A stretch of DNA of 64,000 nt from Metallyticus violacea (GCA_030762175.1 CM060838.1:19086501-19150500); one strand, 5' to 3'. Numbered from the stretch's first letter, positions 35,791-48,723 are shown. The notes: generated by a model not told the origin, from the letters alone. Translations and numbers: made by a program.

Positions 35791-37259
35791 CTCAATCTCT
35801 GAAGTGTAAGCTAAACTTTGAATCATAACTGCACATTTCTCTTCTGTCATATCATTGGAAGCAAGTTAAATGTTTTTAAGTTAACGAATCCATTATGCTG
35901 TAATGCCAAGCAAAAAACAAAACAAATACAAAGCGTAACAAGTTGCAGCTTTTGTATACGCTCCTTAATATCATGCAGTTTGAACAAAGTTGCACTCTAT
36001 GAATATCCTAAGAAGCAAAAGAAGAAAACCGACTCTGCAAAACCAAAAATATCTGGTGCAAACCAGCTGCAGTAGAAAAAATAAACTTGAAAAAGTCTGA
36101 GGTGAGTCTAGAATTTAAAAATATCTTTACTAATTGAACAAATAAACTACGTAATGACAGTTTTAACTGCACACTTTGTCACATATATAATATAAAGTTT
36201 TAATGGCATAAATGCATATTTCTGTGATTTTTATCGCATGAATATCAAATTCCTAGGTATTATTATACTGGCCTGCCTCCCAATGACAAGACAGAAAAGG
36301 ATGAAAACTCTTTGAAATTCAAATCTTTGTCTGCTATGATGATTTCTGGTAATGGGATGAGGTAAGGATTTTATAACTTCTCTTCAATTATATATTTACC
36401 TGGAAATGGTTAACTATCTTCTGTAAAGGGTTTACATGACAGCTATTGAAGAAAGATTACATGGCCAGTAACTGCATTAAAGGAAGTGAAAGAAATTGCT
36501 ATAGACTACTGTGGTTATTTTATATCATTCAATAACAAATTCTGCATACAATGACCTTTCTTACCATTTGTCACCCTTTAAATTATGTTTAAGGTTAAGG
36601 GCGCTAATAAAAAATCTTAAAATTTATTTTTTATAATTAGCAGCCCAAATATTGAGAAGTGCCACAAACTGTTAAACACTGTTTCCAGTAGTTCACTTTT
36701 TTTTAAGATGTGCTATTGTTATATAGATTTTATTTTATCAGCAATATAATAATACTTTCCAGGTAGATAAATAAGCAAAATAAAATACACAAACTATAAA
36801 TAATATTAGGATAATTAAAATATTTTTAAAAGAAAACAAAAATTAATTATAAACACAATTATACCAACATTTACTTTTCCTAAGACTTCACACAAAAAAG
36901 TGTATATGTACTCTTATCACAGCACTGACCTTTCACATTATATTACAATTTTATTTTTTCGTTATGAGCTCAACTGATCTAAGCATACATTTTTCTGTTA
37001 ATTTATATATTCTCATATACAAGAATACCTGAATTTTCATGAAACGTTGCCCATCATTTCATTACTAATTTACTTTCTTTTTTTTTAAATATCTTATTTA
37101 GAAATATAAAAGTTCAATAAAATTATTGGATTAATAATGTTATTAAATTATATGTACATAAAATGGAATGACTAGTTGATGATAAAATAAGTATTGAAAA
37201 AACATAATTTTTAAAAATCTGCATGTAATCTCACAATATTGGTTTTAAGTCATTGAGTA
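35791..37259. other. Region downstream of the cyclin gene
   Basis: Should contain the cyclin 3' UTR at its right end. A plus-strand T-run near 37078-37086 would be an A-run on the gene strand, about 175 bases past the stop. The plus-strand frame 35818-36075 is not recognised. Confidence 0.45.
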
Positions 37260-38588
37260 TTATAGAAGGACAATCTTATTTTGCACAACAACTAAATGTC
37301 TACTTATTTTACCATTGATTAATTTTCTATGTTTGTTATATGCTGCTCTGAATTTGGCCTGATCTAGACATATCATTTTCAGTTCATTTAGCATTGTATC
37401 TGATATATGAGAAAATTGTGGAAGTTTATGAAATTCTTTATGTTGCTGCATTGCTATCCAAAGTGCTTGTCTGCCACAGATTAACAAGGCTGAATATACA
37501 GCTGCAGAACCCACAAGTGATGGATACATTGTAGAGTATCTACTATCAAGAAGAATGATATCAAGCAAATATTTGCAAATCTGCTTGATTTTCCTTTCTC
37601 TTATCTTCATCTCATTCAAATAATAGTTAATAAATAACAAGGGCTCTATGACAGTGATATCAAAATTTAGTCTGGAGAGTAATATTTGTTCCATAACTAT
37701 CAGCTCTTTTACAGAAGCAGTAACTTTACAAGTGGATATTATTTCTGATGCTAAAACATCAGTATTTCCATTTAGCTTTAGTGCAATCCACAAACATGCT
37801 ATTGCAGCCAGCTGCAATTTGTTTACAGGGATGTATATTTTGGTGAAAAGTCTGTCAAGCAGAGTGATAGTAATGAACAGCAATTCATCTCTCAGCCTAA
37901 GATCACTCAAAAGTTTTGTAAGCCAGTTCACAATAACAGCATGTAACTTGGCAAACTGTGAGCATTTTGGGACATTCTTTAAGCATAATGCTTTTTCTCT
38001 CTGCATTAGATATTGCACTATATCTTTTTTATAGTCTTCAACATACAAAAATCTTTCTAGATGCTCACAAATATCAAAAGTTTTATTATTTTTTTTCCAC
38101 TGTTCACGCCTAGTCCTGTAATCACATACATTCTCATCCTGCAGATTACTTTTTGAACATACAATGGATACCTTGCCGCCACCACTTGATTCATTTTCTT
38201 GCCTTAAGCTTGTATATACAGAGTCCTTATGCTGGACAGATGGTGCACTTGCCTCTTGTGCAGTATTATTGGAAGTATTATCACCATGTTTATATGTTGT
38301 GATTGGTAGATTCTGCAATTTTTCCCAAGATACCAAATATTTTGCAATGCTTACTTTTTTACTTTGTATTTCATTACAATTTCTCTCCTTTAAAGCAGCT
38401 ATGTTTAGTAGAGATGAAGCCTGCTGATCCTTATTTTCTTTGCCAGAAGTTGAGATGCCGTGATGCACAGAGAAAGATGTAAGCTCATTTTTGTCTGCAA
38501 GTGCTTTTCGTTTCTTTAGATGTTGTTCCACACTCTTTTTCTTGCGTGCTGTAGCTGGTTTTGCAGTCTGAGCTCTGCTGTTCTCCAT
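37260..38588 (-). CDS. Divergent mitotic (A/B-type) cyclin-like protein
   Basis: 442 residues, ATG to TAA, with no intron in the coding region. Mitotic cyclins bind and activate CDK1/CDK2 and are destroyed by the APC/C. Seen: a basic N-terminus with a D-box-like RKALADKNE (27-35, R..L....E) and a KEN box (50-52); an unstructured linker to about 165; cyclin N-fold about 183-311 starting YVEDYKKDIVQYL; cyclin C-fold about 313-432 with LLDIILLDSRYSTMYPS and the terminal KHRKLINGKISRHL, as in A/B cyclins. The MRAIL helix region reads KLHAVIVNWL (214-223), with the usual Arg replaced by His, and the KYEE/KFEE segment reads KLNGN (271-275), so CDK contacts are atypical. Upstream of the ATG the sequence gtttctgatcag|GA resembles a splice acceptor, suggesting a 5' UTR intron. 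Alternatives are an expressed retrocopy of a mitotic cyclin, or a fast-evolving germline cyclin. The subtype (A, B or B3) cannot be assigned by eye. Confidence 0.88.
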   Translation of the reverse strand: MENSRAQTAKPATARKKKSVEQHLKKRKALADKNELTSFSVHHGISTSGKENKDQQASSLLNIAALKERNCNEIQSKKVSIAKYLVSWEKLQNLPITTYKHGDNTSNNTAQEASAPSVQHKDSVYTSLRQENESSGGGKVSIVCSKSNLQDENVCDYRTRREQWKKNNKTFDICEHLERFLYVEDYKKDIVQYLMQREKALCLKNVPKCSQFAKLHAVIVNWLTKLLSDLRLRDELLFITITLLDRLFTKIYIPVNKLQLAAIACLWIALKLNGNTDVLASEIISTCKVTASVKELIVMEQILLSRLNFDITVIEPLLFINYYLNEMKIRERKIKQICKYLLDIILLDSRYSTMYPSLVGSAAVYSALLICGRQALWIAMQQHKEFHKLPQFSHISDTMLNELKMICLDQAKFRAAYNKHRKLINGKISRHLVVVQNKIVLL

Positions 38589-41450
38589 TCCTGATCAGAA
38601 ACAACAACAGTAATTACAATTATTGTCTGGCACTACCAAAAATAAATCTGATTCTGAGATTTAACAGATTCTTCTCTAAAATAATATCATCTGAGTTTTA
38701 GATCTCAGCAAACACCACTGCAATTATTACATGTCCTCTGACAACAATGCAGATTTAATATAAATGCTGTTGTAATTACAAAGTAGTCTTTTTTTGTACT
38801 AAAAATTAATATTTATATCATTTTATAATTTTAATACTATTTCAATGGGAAATGTGAAAACTGATAAACCTCATTAATGCTAGTTGTCATTTAATCATTT
38901 GTTATTAAGTGTTTTCTCTACACCTAAATATATGCATTGATCTTTCAAAGTTATATCTAGATTAATCCTTTTAATTAACAATTCCCTCTCTCTCATTCTC
39001 CGCCAAACTCATAAGCATCCATTAACAATCAAATTTTTAACTTGAAATGCTAATTGGAACCTTACAGTGAAGCTAATTATATAATTAAGATTACTTAATA
39101 TTGTTTAGTGTATAACTATTAAGTTGACAGCTGAGGATGCAGACGATGATCAGCAAAATATGTTCTACATTTAAACAAGTGACCAATAAGAAAGTGTTCG
39201 ACTCAATCATACAATAATCTTAATTAAATCAATTTTTATTCTTAATAAATAACTATTAATGGCACAGATTCATCAAAAAACATCTTTACTGAAAAACAAT
39301 TATTCACTTAATTTTGCTTCCAGAATGTGTTACTCTGAAATTAGTATTTTAACGCAATCTTACATAATGGTTCTTTTCTTACATGTGTTAGATACCTTAC
39401 TTCTTACAATCCCTTCAAGTGCATACTCCAGAAGTGCATAGTGGTAATTTAGCCCAGCAGCATAAGCACGTGAGAGGTTACAGGTTCAAATTCTTGGACT
39501 CGCTATGCTGAACTTGGGTTTTTTTTCATTATTTAACCTAGTCTCTTCAGACAATGGATATTTACTTTGCACAAATTTTCTGCTCTCCCAATTTATCTCA
39601 TTTCATTCCATAGTCTTGTTTTAGAGTATAAAGTGCAATGCGACATGGGTTCTGGTTGTGGGAAACGCTCACTAGAGATAGTTTTTGCCCTATTTGGCGT
39701 GAAAGCAGCCTTTCAGAAGGGTACAGACTCCTTGGAGGTAGGGGGGTTTGGAGCGTTAAATATGGAAACATAGGGACCCACCTGCATTGTGCTGAATACC
39801 AAAATTAATAGTGAAAAATACTGTATGCAGAGTTTTTAAATTGCTCTTTAGTAACTAAGCTGCAAAGTGTATTTTAATTCAAAATGTACATCAATAGTCA
39901 ATCAACAATTTTCACAAAATGTTCTATACAGAGTGGAAAGGAGCTTATTTCCATAAATAAAGCCAGTAACAAAACTTAATAAATCTAATTACTTTTTCTC
40001 TACCTATTCAGAGTTTTTGAATAACATATATTTTAAGTCAAATATATGGCCACATGTTTTAATGTTCTGTATTATGTGTCCATTGTCTGGCCTACTTCCA
40101 GCATAACAATTTCCATATATACAAGTTGTTGGGCCTTGGAGATGATTTGGCAGTCTTTTTGTTAGGTATTTTTCTTGGTGTAAGCAAGCTGCTACTCTCG
40201 AATTCTTATGAAACTTTCCCTAAATGAGTATCATGTCTAGATAATTGCACTTTTCCATGGTTAACTTATAATTAGAATGCACTAATTCAGATACTCTGTA
40301 TTGTTTACATAAGCATGCTATGAAAACAAGTTAGTAACAAAGCATTTCTCATTTTTTCCTAATCTTCATTAAGATCAAACTATGACAATAATATTAGTTT
40401 AATGATGCCAAATTTAATGTTATGAGAACAAATTACATAAAATCTCTCAGGTGAGTTTACATAAAAAATCTTTCTGGGTTATGAAAAAATAGCAACGGAC
40501 ATTATTTATTCTATTTTTGTTTGTCTATCCATTATAATATTTGGAATGTTGAATTCTAATGCATTAGCATATTACAGCACATGAATTATAATTTTTCTGC
40601 CAAACATGTTAATGGCTACATGGCTACAAGGTTCATTTATAACATTGAATCATCATATGAAGTTATAGCACTGAGTTCCCTTCCATCCTGTATAGCTTCT
40701 TTGCTTTTCATACTTTTACTCTCTCTCATTTTTGCGTAACACCATAAACAGTGCAAAAGTTTTTAAAATACAGAAGAGTTACCAAGCTTGTGGTAACGAA
40801 ATCATCAAAAAGCAGCTGTACATCATTATTAATACAGTATCCAAAACAAGTGATAGGCAACATATGAGAATGTTTATCACAAGATCCCTTCAACACTGCC
40901 CCCTATAAATGATGTAGCAAGAGGGTGGTAGAGGATGCAGCAGTCACTGCAGCAGGCCAAGTTCTGGTATAGGTTGTAATCTCACAGAGGAAGAGGAGAC
41001 CATTATTTAAGTAAATTCACATATAACCCATTTTCATGTCTGTATATTTGTGAGAGAGAAATATGATGTACTTGATACAGCATGTAGCGCATAGTTATTT
41101 AGTCCTTGCTGTAATTGTTTGGTGATGAGATTTGGTTTGGAACACTCATTAATGTGGTAGTAAACACAGAAATTGTTGTATATTTATGAAGCACTTTTAT
41201 GTAAAATCAATATCAATAGATTTCACATAAATTGTCAAACCATGAATATAATACAATAAAGACAAATTACTATTTATTATGACCTATAGCTATGAAGGAA
41301 GCTTTAACCATAAAGGTATCATTAGTTTAGCAGATGCATTTAAACATTTCACTTTTCTCAAGATGCTAATAAAAAAATTAAGTTCATGCATTAGAACTGC
41401 TTTAAAGTGTGCCAGTTTGAGAAAATTGTTAAAACAGAACTGTCTCAATT
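38589..41450. other. Upstream of cyclin gene, nothing certain
   Basis: Should hold the cyclin promoter or a 5' UTR intron. A weak tRNA-like word (aggttcaaattc) near 39481-39492 may be an old SINE. No coding signature elsewhere. Confidence 0.45.
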
Positions 41451-43336
41451 ATTTTTTATTATTATTATTTTTTTTTTTGGCAATGCAAATATTTTCTATA
41501 CTTGTGCACTATTGGTATAACCCATTAAAATGTATTTTTTAGTGAATTTATAGACGACGAATAAATAAATTTGAATTAATACCTCTACTTACGACATACA
41601 GATTTAAATACATTTTTCCTCTTTAACTCATAAATTCCCAAAATTTTCTGACAGTTTCTCTAATGCCCTTTAAGCTGAATACTAGGCAAGATTCTGCATT
41701 CTGCAGGGATGGATGTCTCTCTATGTGTATTAATTCCCAGGAACAGTAATTAGCCATCTTCCAACTCTTTAATGCTAAATTCACAATTAGAATGCTATCT
41801 TAATTAATAATAAGCAAAAGAAAAATAAATACTATTCCCCGATAAATATATAGTTTATGAACTTGAATAAACAAATATAAAATATAGAATATGGCAAAAG
41901 AAAAGTTTCAATGATCTAAATAAACACTATTGATATACAAATAAAGAGATTGTTTTCTTGGCAATTTTAGCCAAAATTTCATATCAACCATCCACATAGC
42001 AACTGAAATTCCATTGATAAGCCTAATTTAAAAATAGGAAATGAAAACTTGCAAAATGACTAATGAGGCCAGGAATGAAATATTTTCAAAACTGATGCTG
42101 AAATAAACAACAAGGCATTTGCAAATTAATTTTAAATTGTGAAGCATTTGTAAATAACTGTTTCTGAGAGCATGCATTACATTCATTATTAATAAAAATA
42201 AGCTACATCTATCCCATGGTGGTTTTATATACACATCCAACATATCAAAACATTAAGACTGAGGATAAAGTGCATTTCCTAAAAGTAAAATTAGTGAAAA
42301 ACAGCAGATTACATTAGGACATGAGGCTTAAAGGTCTAATGACAAGTCTAATGAGAGGAGCCTTTCAGTAAAAGCTACAAATGCAAATGCCTAATAAGCC
42401 AGTGAGAAATTTTTAAAAATATTATATAAATCAATAACATGGGGATTAATAATGTTATCCTTCCATAAATTGCTGTAACATTTATTAGTGCAAATAGTGA
42501 TATGCAACAAAATTAAGAGCTGAAAACGTCAGTTTAATAGAAGAAACTAGCAGATTTAACAGTGGTTTAAGCACGTTTGTGCAATAACTCTAGTATTAAT
42601 AATCCGAAGAATGCATGAATTACTCAATATAAAGCCAGTGTGAAATTATGTAACCTCTGTGTTTATGAATAACACAATGTTTAGAATGAACTGCTTTAGA
42701 GTTAGTTTTCAATGCTTCTGTGAGACGTAATATGCAAGATGCAACCTTATTGCACCTAGGAAAGACTGTGAAAATGGGCAGGCTTAAATAAAATGTATTT
42801 ATTGCGTAAGCTTTACCGTTACTAGACATAATGTTTTGGCAAATATAATGCTAGATAATAAGATGTAATGCATTCTTAAATTATACCTCCGTGTACCTTG
42901 TTCGATTGAAACGTTCAGCACTCTTCTCAAATGTTTGCACTTAATCTGCCCACATCACGTTCTTCCAGAGTTATGATATCAACTCAAATTTAGTGATGTT
43001 TGAGAAATGAGAATAGGCCATCTTATTCATTTGTTTTTGTTTCTCACTGCTGACACTAGAGGCGCTTGGGTTGAAGATGTGCAGAAGTAGGAACCACCGG
43101 AGTAAATTCAAAGTTCTCTGTGATAGTTGCGTTACAATATCGAAAATATTTTAAACAAGGTATGTCAAAAGAATGGGCATATTATCCATTAATTAATGCA
43201 AAGTTTAAACCACAAGCGTAATCTTAAGCGCTTGTGTAACGCATGTGATAATTTGCTGTCAGATCTTAAACTTTTGTTAACTTCTAGGTATCACCCAACA
43301 AACAAAATCAATGAGGTCGGATTTATTTCATTATTT
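41451..43336. other. Intergenic, nothing recognised
   Basis: AT-rich. 42890-43150 is less AT-rich and contains tgacactagaggcgct and, on the minus strand, aagatggcc. It could be a promoter, but this is unsupported. Confidence 0.4.
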
Positions 43337-43593
43337 TGTAAATAGTGTTTAGCGCCCGTTTTTTATTCAGACATTGGTGATACATGATATCAAATAATAA
43401 ATTGGGGAAGGCTTTTGTTTTTTGCAGAGAAACGTCCCATGCCTAGCTTCGGGTATCTCCTAGGCATTTGCCATTTATGAGGAATAAGGAAAACAAATCT
43501 GAAAACCATCAGAGAGGACGTTTCTGGTGGGTGGATCCCCAGACCTTCCGCTCACGAGTCCGTACCATTAACAATCTCAGCCAACACTGGCGG
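43337..43593 (-). mobile_element. SINE family A copy 5, diverged
   Basis: Reverse orientation: gtgtttagcgcccg, gatacatgat, catttgccatttatgagga, ctcacgagtccgtacc, and a damaged head end (cagccaacactggcgg). Confidence 0.88.
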
Positions 43594-44697
43594 TGAAGGT
43601 ATACCAGCGAAATAAATGTCTGGTAACTGGTACGAGGTTAAATGGTAAGCAATATAAAGCGTCACTTATTTCTTATTTTTCTTTACTTCATTGGCTTTTT
43701 CTTAGCCTATTGAGGGTAAATGTAGAGTAATTTACATGGAACTATCCTCACAGGTTTATAATCTATTTACTATATAACAGCTTTAACTTCTGAAGGATGA
43801 AAAGGGGCAAGCTATGAACGACATGCCATTGATCACATGATTCCGTTCAATAAACTTCACCGCAGTATGTATATTCCAAAAGTATCCACTCGCCTTTCTT
43901 CAAATGCATTCCTGAATGTTTAGAAGAGCATATCGGGATTTTTAAGCACTTTCAGACGCTGCATGAGCGCATTGAAAATGCCTTTGCAACCGCCACACCT
44001 GAAATGCTTCACTGGTGGTCACATGCGGAAACGTTATAATTTATGTATACAAACATGATGATTCAGATTGTAATTATTTATTTAGATATGTCTATTATTT
44101 TGTGAAAAATGGTGAAATGAAAATAGGATATTTCATATGGAACAGCCCTTTAGTTTCGCACAACGTATATCAAATTAGAGTCAGAAACAAACTTCCGATT
44201 GCAGCCGAACAAATTACTTCTCCATTAAGTAAAAGTCATAGTTCATTAACAAGCTCAACTGTTGCTGAAAAATAACACTAAAATATCATGTAAGCAATGA
44301 ATTAGTAGGACTGCATTTTCATAATTGTTCCTCTCATAAACAAGTAGCCTTTACACAAAAACTAATGACACACTGTCGTGATTCTCCAGAAACAAGAAAA
44401 CAGTTATGTAAATTATAATCTGTAGTATTTAGTATGCAATTCACAGGCGTGTTTTTAAAGTATTTTCACGTTTATTTTGGTTTCGATAGTGTATTATACG
44501 AATACTAAATATTCAAAAATACCGTATTTAATTTTATTTCTGGGTCACGTATAAACTAGTTTTGTTCTTATTCCTCAGGGTAACGGTTCTACGCTGTTTT
44601 TATTTTTTATTTATCTAAATGAAATCTCAAAAACTTATTTGCTAATTAATCTGAAATTGTATTCATTTTTTTCCTCTCTGAACCGCGTGTACTATTT
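43594..44697. other. Intergenic, nothing recognised
   Basis: The frame 44015-44275 (86 residues) shows no recognisable domain. Confidence 0.5.
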
Positions 44698-44708
44698 ATT
44701 ATCTGTCC

Positions 44709-45003
44709 GTCGGTCTGGTGGCGTAGTGGTAACCATACTTGCCTTCTAAACCCAAGATCGCAGGTTCAAACCCGGCCAGGATCGATGGATTTGTTCGGGC
44801 ATAAAAATCCTAAGTATGGATTCCTTCGGATGGGAAGTAAAGCCGTGGGTCCCGTGTCGAACATTTACGGCACGAAAAAGAACCTCAAGCCTGAAAGAGA
44901 GGCCTCTGAGCAAAATTTGTCGGCCGTTTCACGCCCTGAATTGAATGGGACGCTGATGACATGAGATATTAAAGAGCGTCCATAAATAAAACAAATCAAC
45001 AAC
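44709..45003 (+). mobile_element. SINE family B copy, full length with 11-bp TSD
   Basis: Head (ggtctggtggcgtagtgg, aggttcaaacccggcc), body (ggaagtaaagccgtgggtcc-type block) and tail (gaattgaatgggacgctg, aataaaacaaatcaac). Perfect ATTATCTGTCC at 44698-44708 and 45004-45014. Confidence 0.95.
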
Positions 45004-45014
45004 ATTATCTGTCC

Positions 45015-46992
45015 AGCGTAATTTTATAGAAAAGTATTACTCCACGCTTCCTACTTTGGTCCCGTTTTTTGTTGCTATTTCATCTTGAATTTACCACCAT
45101 TTAAAATTGCTTTGAACTCGGCCTTCGTTTTCGTCGTTTGTTGTGCACGCATGTTAGGTCTCTTTCAAAAAATAATTTCGTTTTTGGAAGAAATGTAAAC
45201 CAAAATATCTTATCCTAAAATCATGGACATTCAATTTAATTTTAATATTGGCACTGGAGCTTCCATTAAATTCTTAGGTTAATCTTGGTTGGTCGACTCA
45301 TATTAATTATATTTCTAAAATAATCATCAATGTAATTTTAAGCTAAAAATTTAAGCTAAAATATTACAAAGAACATATTAATGAAGGTTTTATTCTGCTT
45401 ATGTGTATTCACACATTAATTATGGTATTCTCTTATGTGGATAATCACTCTTTAGAATTAATATTTTTATTCTTAAAAAAAACGCCGCTAGACAGTTTGC
45501 AGAGTTCATTCCAAATAGCATTGCAAGCCAGTTTTTGTTGACTTGGGTATTTTGACTTTGCCATCGATATATGTACTTAATTGTTTATTATACGTCAAGG
45601 ATAATATAAACAGTTTTTACAGTTTGCTGAAATATTCGTAACTACTCGACACTAATAGTTTAAATCTTTACACCAATAAATTCAAATATATTCTAAAATT
45701 CAGAATAATATTTTAGTTTTCTGTCAACTGTTTAATAATATTCCACAAATATTCAGAAAATTCTCTTATTTAATATTTAAATGATTTTAATGTAAAATGG
45801 TAGTTCCTTTATTATTTTCCCCCCTCTCATTTGGCTTTGCTATTCTGCAAGATTTCTGGCAATAAAGAGCAGCTATCAACACACCTAAATAACATGCTAT
45901 ATGTAGCAAAAAGAAAAGCATACAAATAACCAAGACGTAATTATTTAATAAGCGGACTACTTCGGGAACTAATTTGGGAAAAAAGAAGCTGGTGAGTCAA
46001 TAAAAAATATTTCCGCCAAACTCTTTTGCTGACATCTACAGACAGAAATGTATCAAAATACAGCTTCTTTTTAAGCGACAGAAGTCCACCTGAACACTGG
46101 CTGTTGGGAAAAAGAAACCGAAACATTGTACTGCTAGCCTTGTTCACACAAGCTCAGCCATGTCACAGTACATAAATGCTTTCTACGCGTTTTAGGCAAT
46201 CAATTCAAAAGTTTGCGCATTCAAATCCCTCGCATAGTCTTCTGGACAGAAATGAGCCTTACATATCGTGCTATGTGTAATATTAACTTTCCCTTTCTTT
46301 TACAAGCATTGAGCCATTAATTACACACATTTTTATTAGATGTATGTATAGTATGTCTTAAGTTTTTATTTGTATCCTGGTTTTACAAGTAACTCCAGCG
46401 TTATCTCACACTGAAAACACTTATAAATTAATATATAATTAAATAAATAAAGTATTTATAGTTGTAAACATAATATACAAACGCTAAATTCAGATACTAT
46501 TTTATGTAAATAATACATTTCTGTAGCAATAGAATATTTACAAACAGTAATGACTATATATTATTTATTTATTATACCTTATATTCGTTTTCATTATTTG
46601 ACGAAGTTATCTTACATTAACGAAAGCCATAGTGCGTATACTGTTAAAATGTATTTACACTACATGAAGACGTCATAGGCAAACAGCGATAAAAATCGTT
46701 CAGTAGGCCAGTAATCTCGACATTAAAGTTGGATTTGGTATAATTGGATAAACAGTTGTGAACCATACGGCTGAGCATAATTCATTATTAATTAATTATA
46801 ATTGTATTAAATATTTATGAAATCCACAGATTTTATAAGAAGATACGAGGCTAATCAACACAATATAAGTATCCAGGAAAAAATAAATTATTAATTCAAA
46901 ATATTAACATTGGCTACACATCGCATAAATAGAACATATTCAGAATAATAGTAGGAAAATTATATGGAAATATCACAATATAAAAACATTAA
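45015..46992. other. Intergenic, nothing recognised
   Basis: Two kilobases of AT-rich DNA without gene or element signatures. Confidence 0.5.
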
Positions 46993-47806
46993 TACCGTGT
47001 GATTAATTTTGTTTTCCCCCGGAGTGTTTTGCCTATTGGCAAGCGCGCTGCTCATTAGGCGGTTTGCCCGCCAGCCGACAAATTATCAAATGAGGTGTTG
47101 AAACTGACCGCCTTTATTTTTCACACATTTTTGGAATATCTTTAAAAAAAGTATTCAATCCTCGCCGTAGTTCATTTTGAGAAATCCGGACAGTTTTTTG
47201 ACGACGGATATTATCTTTGAGTTCTTTTATGGGATTCGTGCTATACACGATATTTTTTAATTTACCCCAGAGAGAATCTCAGGCCATTAAATCGGGAGAC
47301 CGAGGGGGCCACAAATCCGTACTAATAACGCTGTCTTGTGGAAACGCATTGTGAATTTCTCGTTTGGAATAATTCGCAGTGTGAGCAATTGCATATTCCT
47401 GTTGAAAAAATAAAAAATGCATGAGCACGCTCCCTGCCGGTTAACACTCTGAAAAAAGGTGTTAGTACGGTGTTTACATAAGTAACTGAATCAATTGTAT
47501 GCTCCAAAGAAAATAGGTCCTATAATTTTTTTCACCACTGATGAATAAGTATGAATCATAGGTGCATAAAAATGCGTTGGGCCGTTGTAAACATAGGAGA
47601 CTTAGTACAAATTATGTACACTGTCGAATTAGAAACGAACAACACAATACACTCCCGGGAACAGTTGCGCCACGATTGCGACAGTCAGCAAGGTCAATAA
47701 GTAAGCAAGCAGGTTTATTACCCCCCCATGGCGCGGCAAACAAATGGGGGATAGCTCATAGAAATAACTCCGCGCCGCAGCGGAAATAATCTCTGATCAC
47801 ATGGTA
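46993..47806 (-). mobile_element. Internally deleted IS630/Tc1-mariner-type transposon with TA duplication
   Basis: Ends TA|CCGTGTGATTA at 46993 and TGATCACATGG|TA at 47806: imperfect inverted ends with the TA dinucleotide expected of this superfamily. On the minus strand the transposase C-terminal part reads WGKLKNIVYSTNP and ELKDNIRR (about 47250-47165). The N-terminal two-thirds is mostly missing, and 47585-47765 is 5' flank shared with 12235-12425. About 0.8 kb, dead. Confidence 0.8.
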
Positions 47807-48722
47807 TATTAAAGCACGTATAACAATAATTGCTGTGAGTAATTCATATTGCTCGATAGTCTCAGTTGCACAGCACAGTAAAATGTAAACATACAAGAGA
47901 AGAGTCTTTTATTAGATTTGTAACTGCACGATTTCAGTTCCGAGAGCAATGAAACCCTCACCTTGACCGTTAGATAATGCTTGACCCGCTTTTTGACCTG
48001 ACCTTCTTTGAGTAAGGGTGACATCCGTGCAGATGTTTGATTAATAACTTAGGACTTAAAACATCATTAAGAATATTAAAAAGTGAGGCCTTGATTAACT
48101 TCCGGAAAGTGCTATTTTTAATATTATTTATTGTATTACCAATTTCACTCATCATCAGCTGAGTGATATTTCAGAAGTGAATAAAATGCATTTGTCTGCT
48201 GTGTATATGCGATTTATATAATGACAGTGATTATGTAGTAATTGTATAAGAAACATTAATTTATCCCTCTCAGATAGTATTTCAAACTGCAAGAAATAAC
48301 TAGACGGTGTAGAATTGTTGACGCAAAAGAAAGCATCAAGCTTTTAGGAGAGTATATAACTGGAGACCGTGTTCATATAAAAATTAATTTTATTTTTAAC
48401 AGTTAGGCTTGTGAAATACATACAAATTTGCAGCAGCGGTATCTATTTTAAATATTTGGGGTAGTTATTTTATATATCTTCGAACTAAACCAAATGTTAC
48501 TGTTTCTTGAATTCTTTCTTCTTAAGAAAAGAAACAAGTAATCACATTATGAACTTACGAATAGCTTGAAGGATATTTCATCAAAGTTACGCCTCTCGCA
48601 TTCGGGACATTTATTTGGTACAATTTTCTTTGTTACCACTTGCTACAAAAGTTGCTTCAATTAGTATTTGTAGCATTTATAAAATCTTTCCATTAACGTT
48701 TATAGTTGTTTCTATGGGGAGA
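47807..48722. other. Intergenic, nothing recognised
   Basis: AT-rich; small minus frames at 47809-48155 are not recognisable. Confidence 0.5.
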
Positions 48723-48723
48723 G

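Noticed and set aside
37648..38427. Plus-strand frames of 128 and 87 codons
   Set aside because: Antisense shadows of the cyclin coding region.
39440..39520. Possible old SINE head (gaggttacaggttcaaattc)
   Set aside because: Weak A box and no shared body; cannot be separated from chance.
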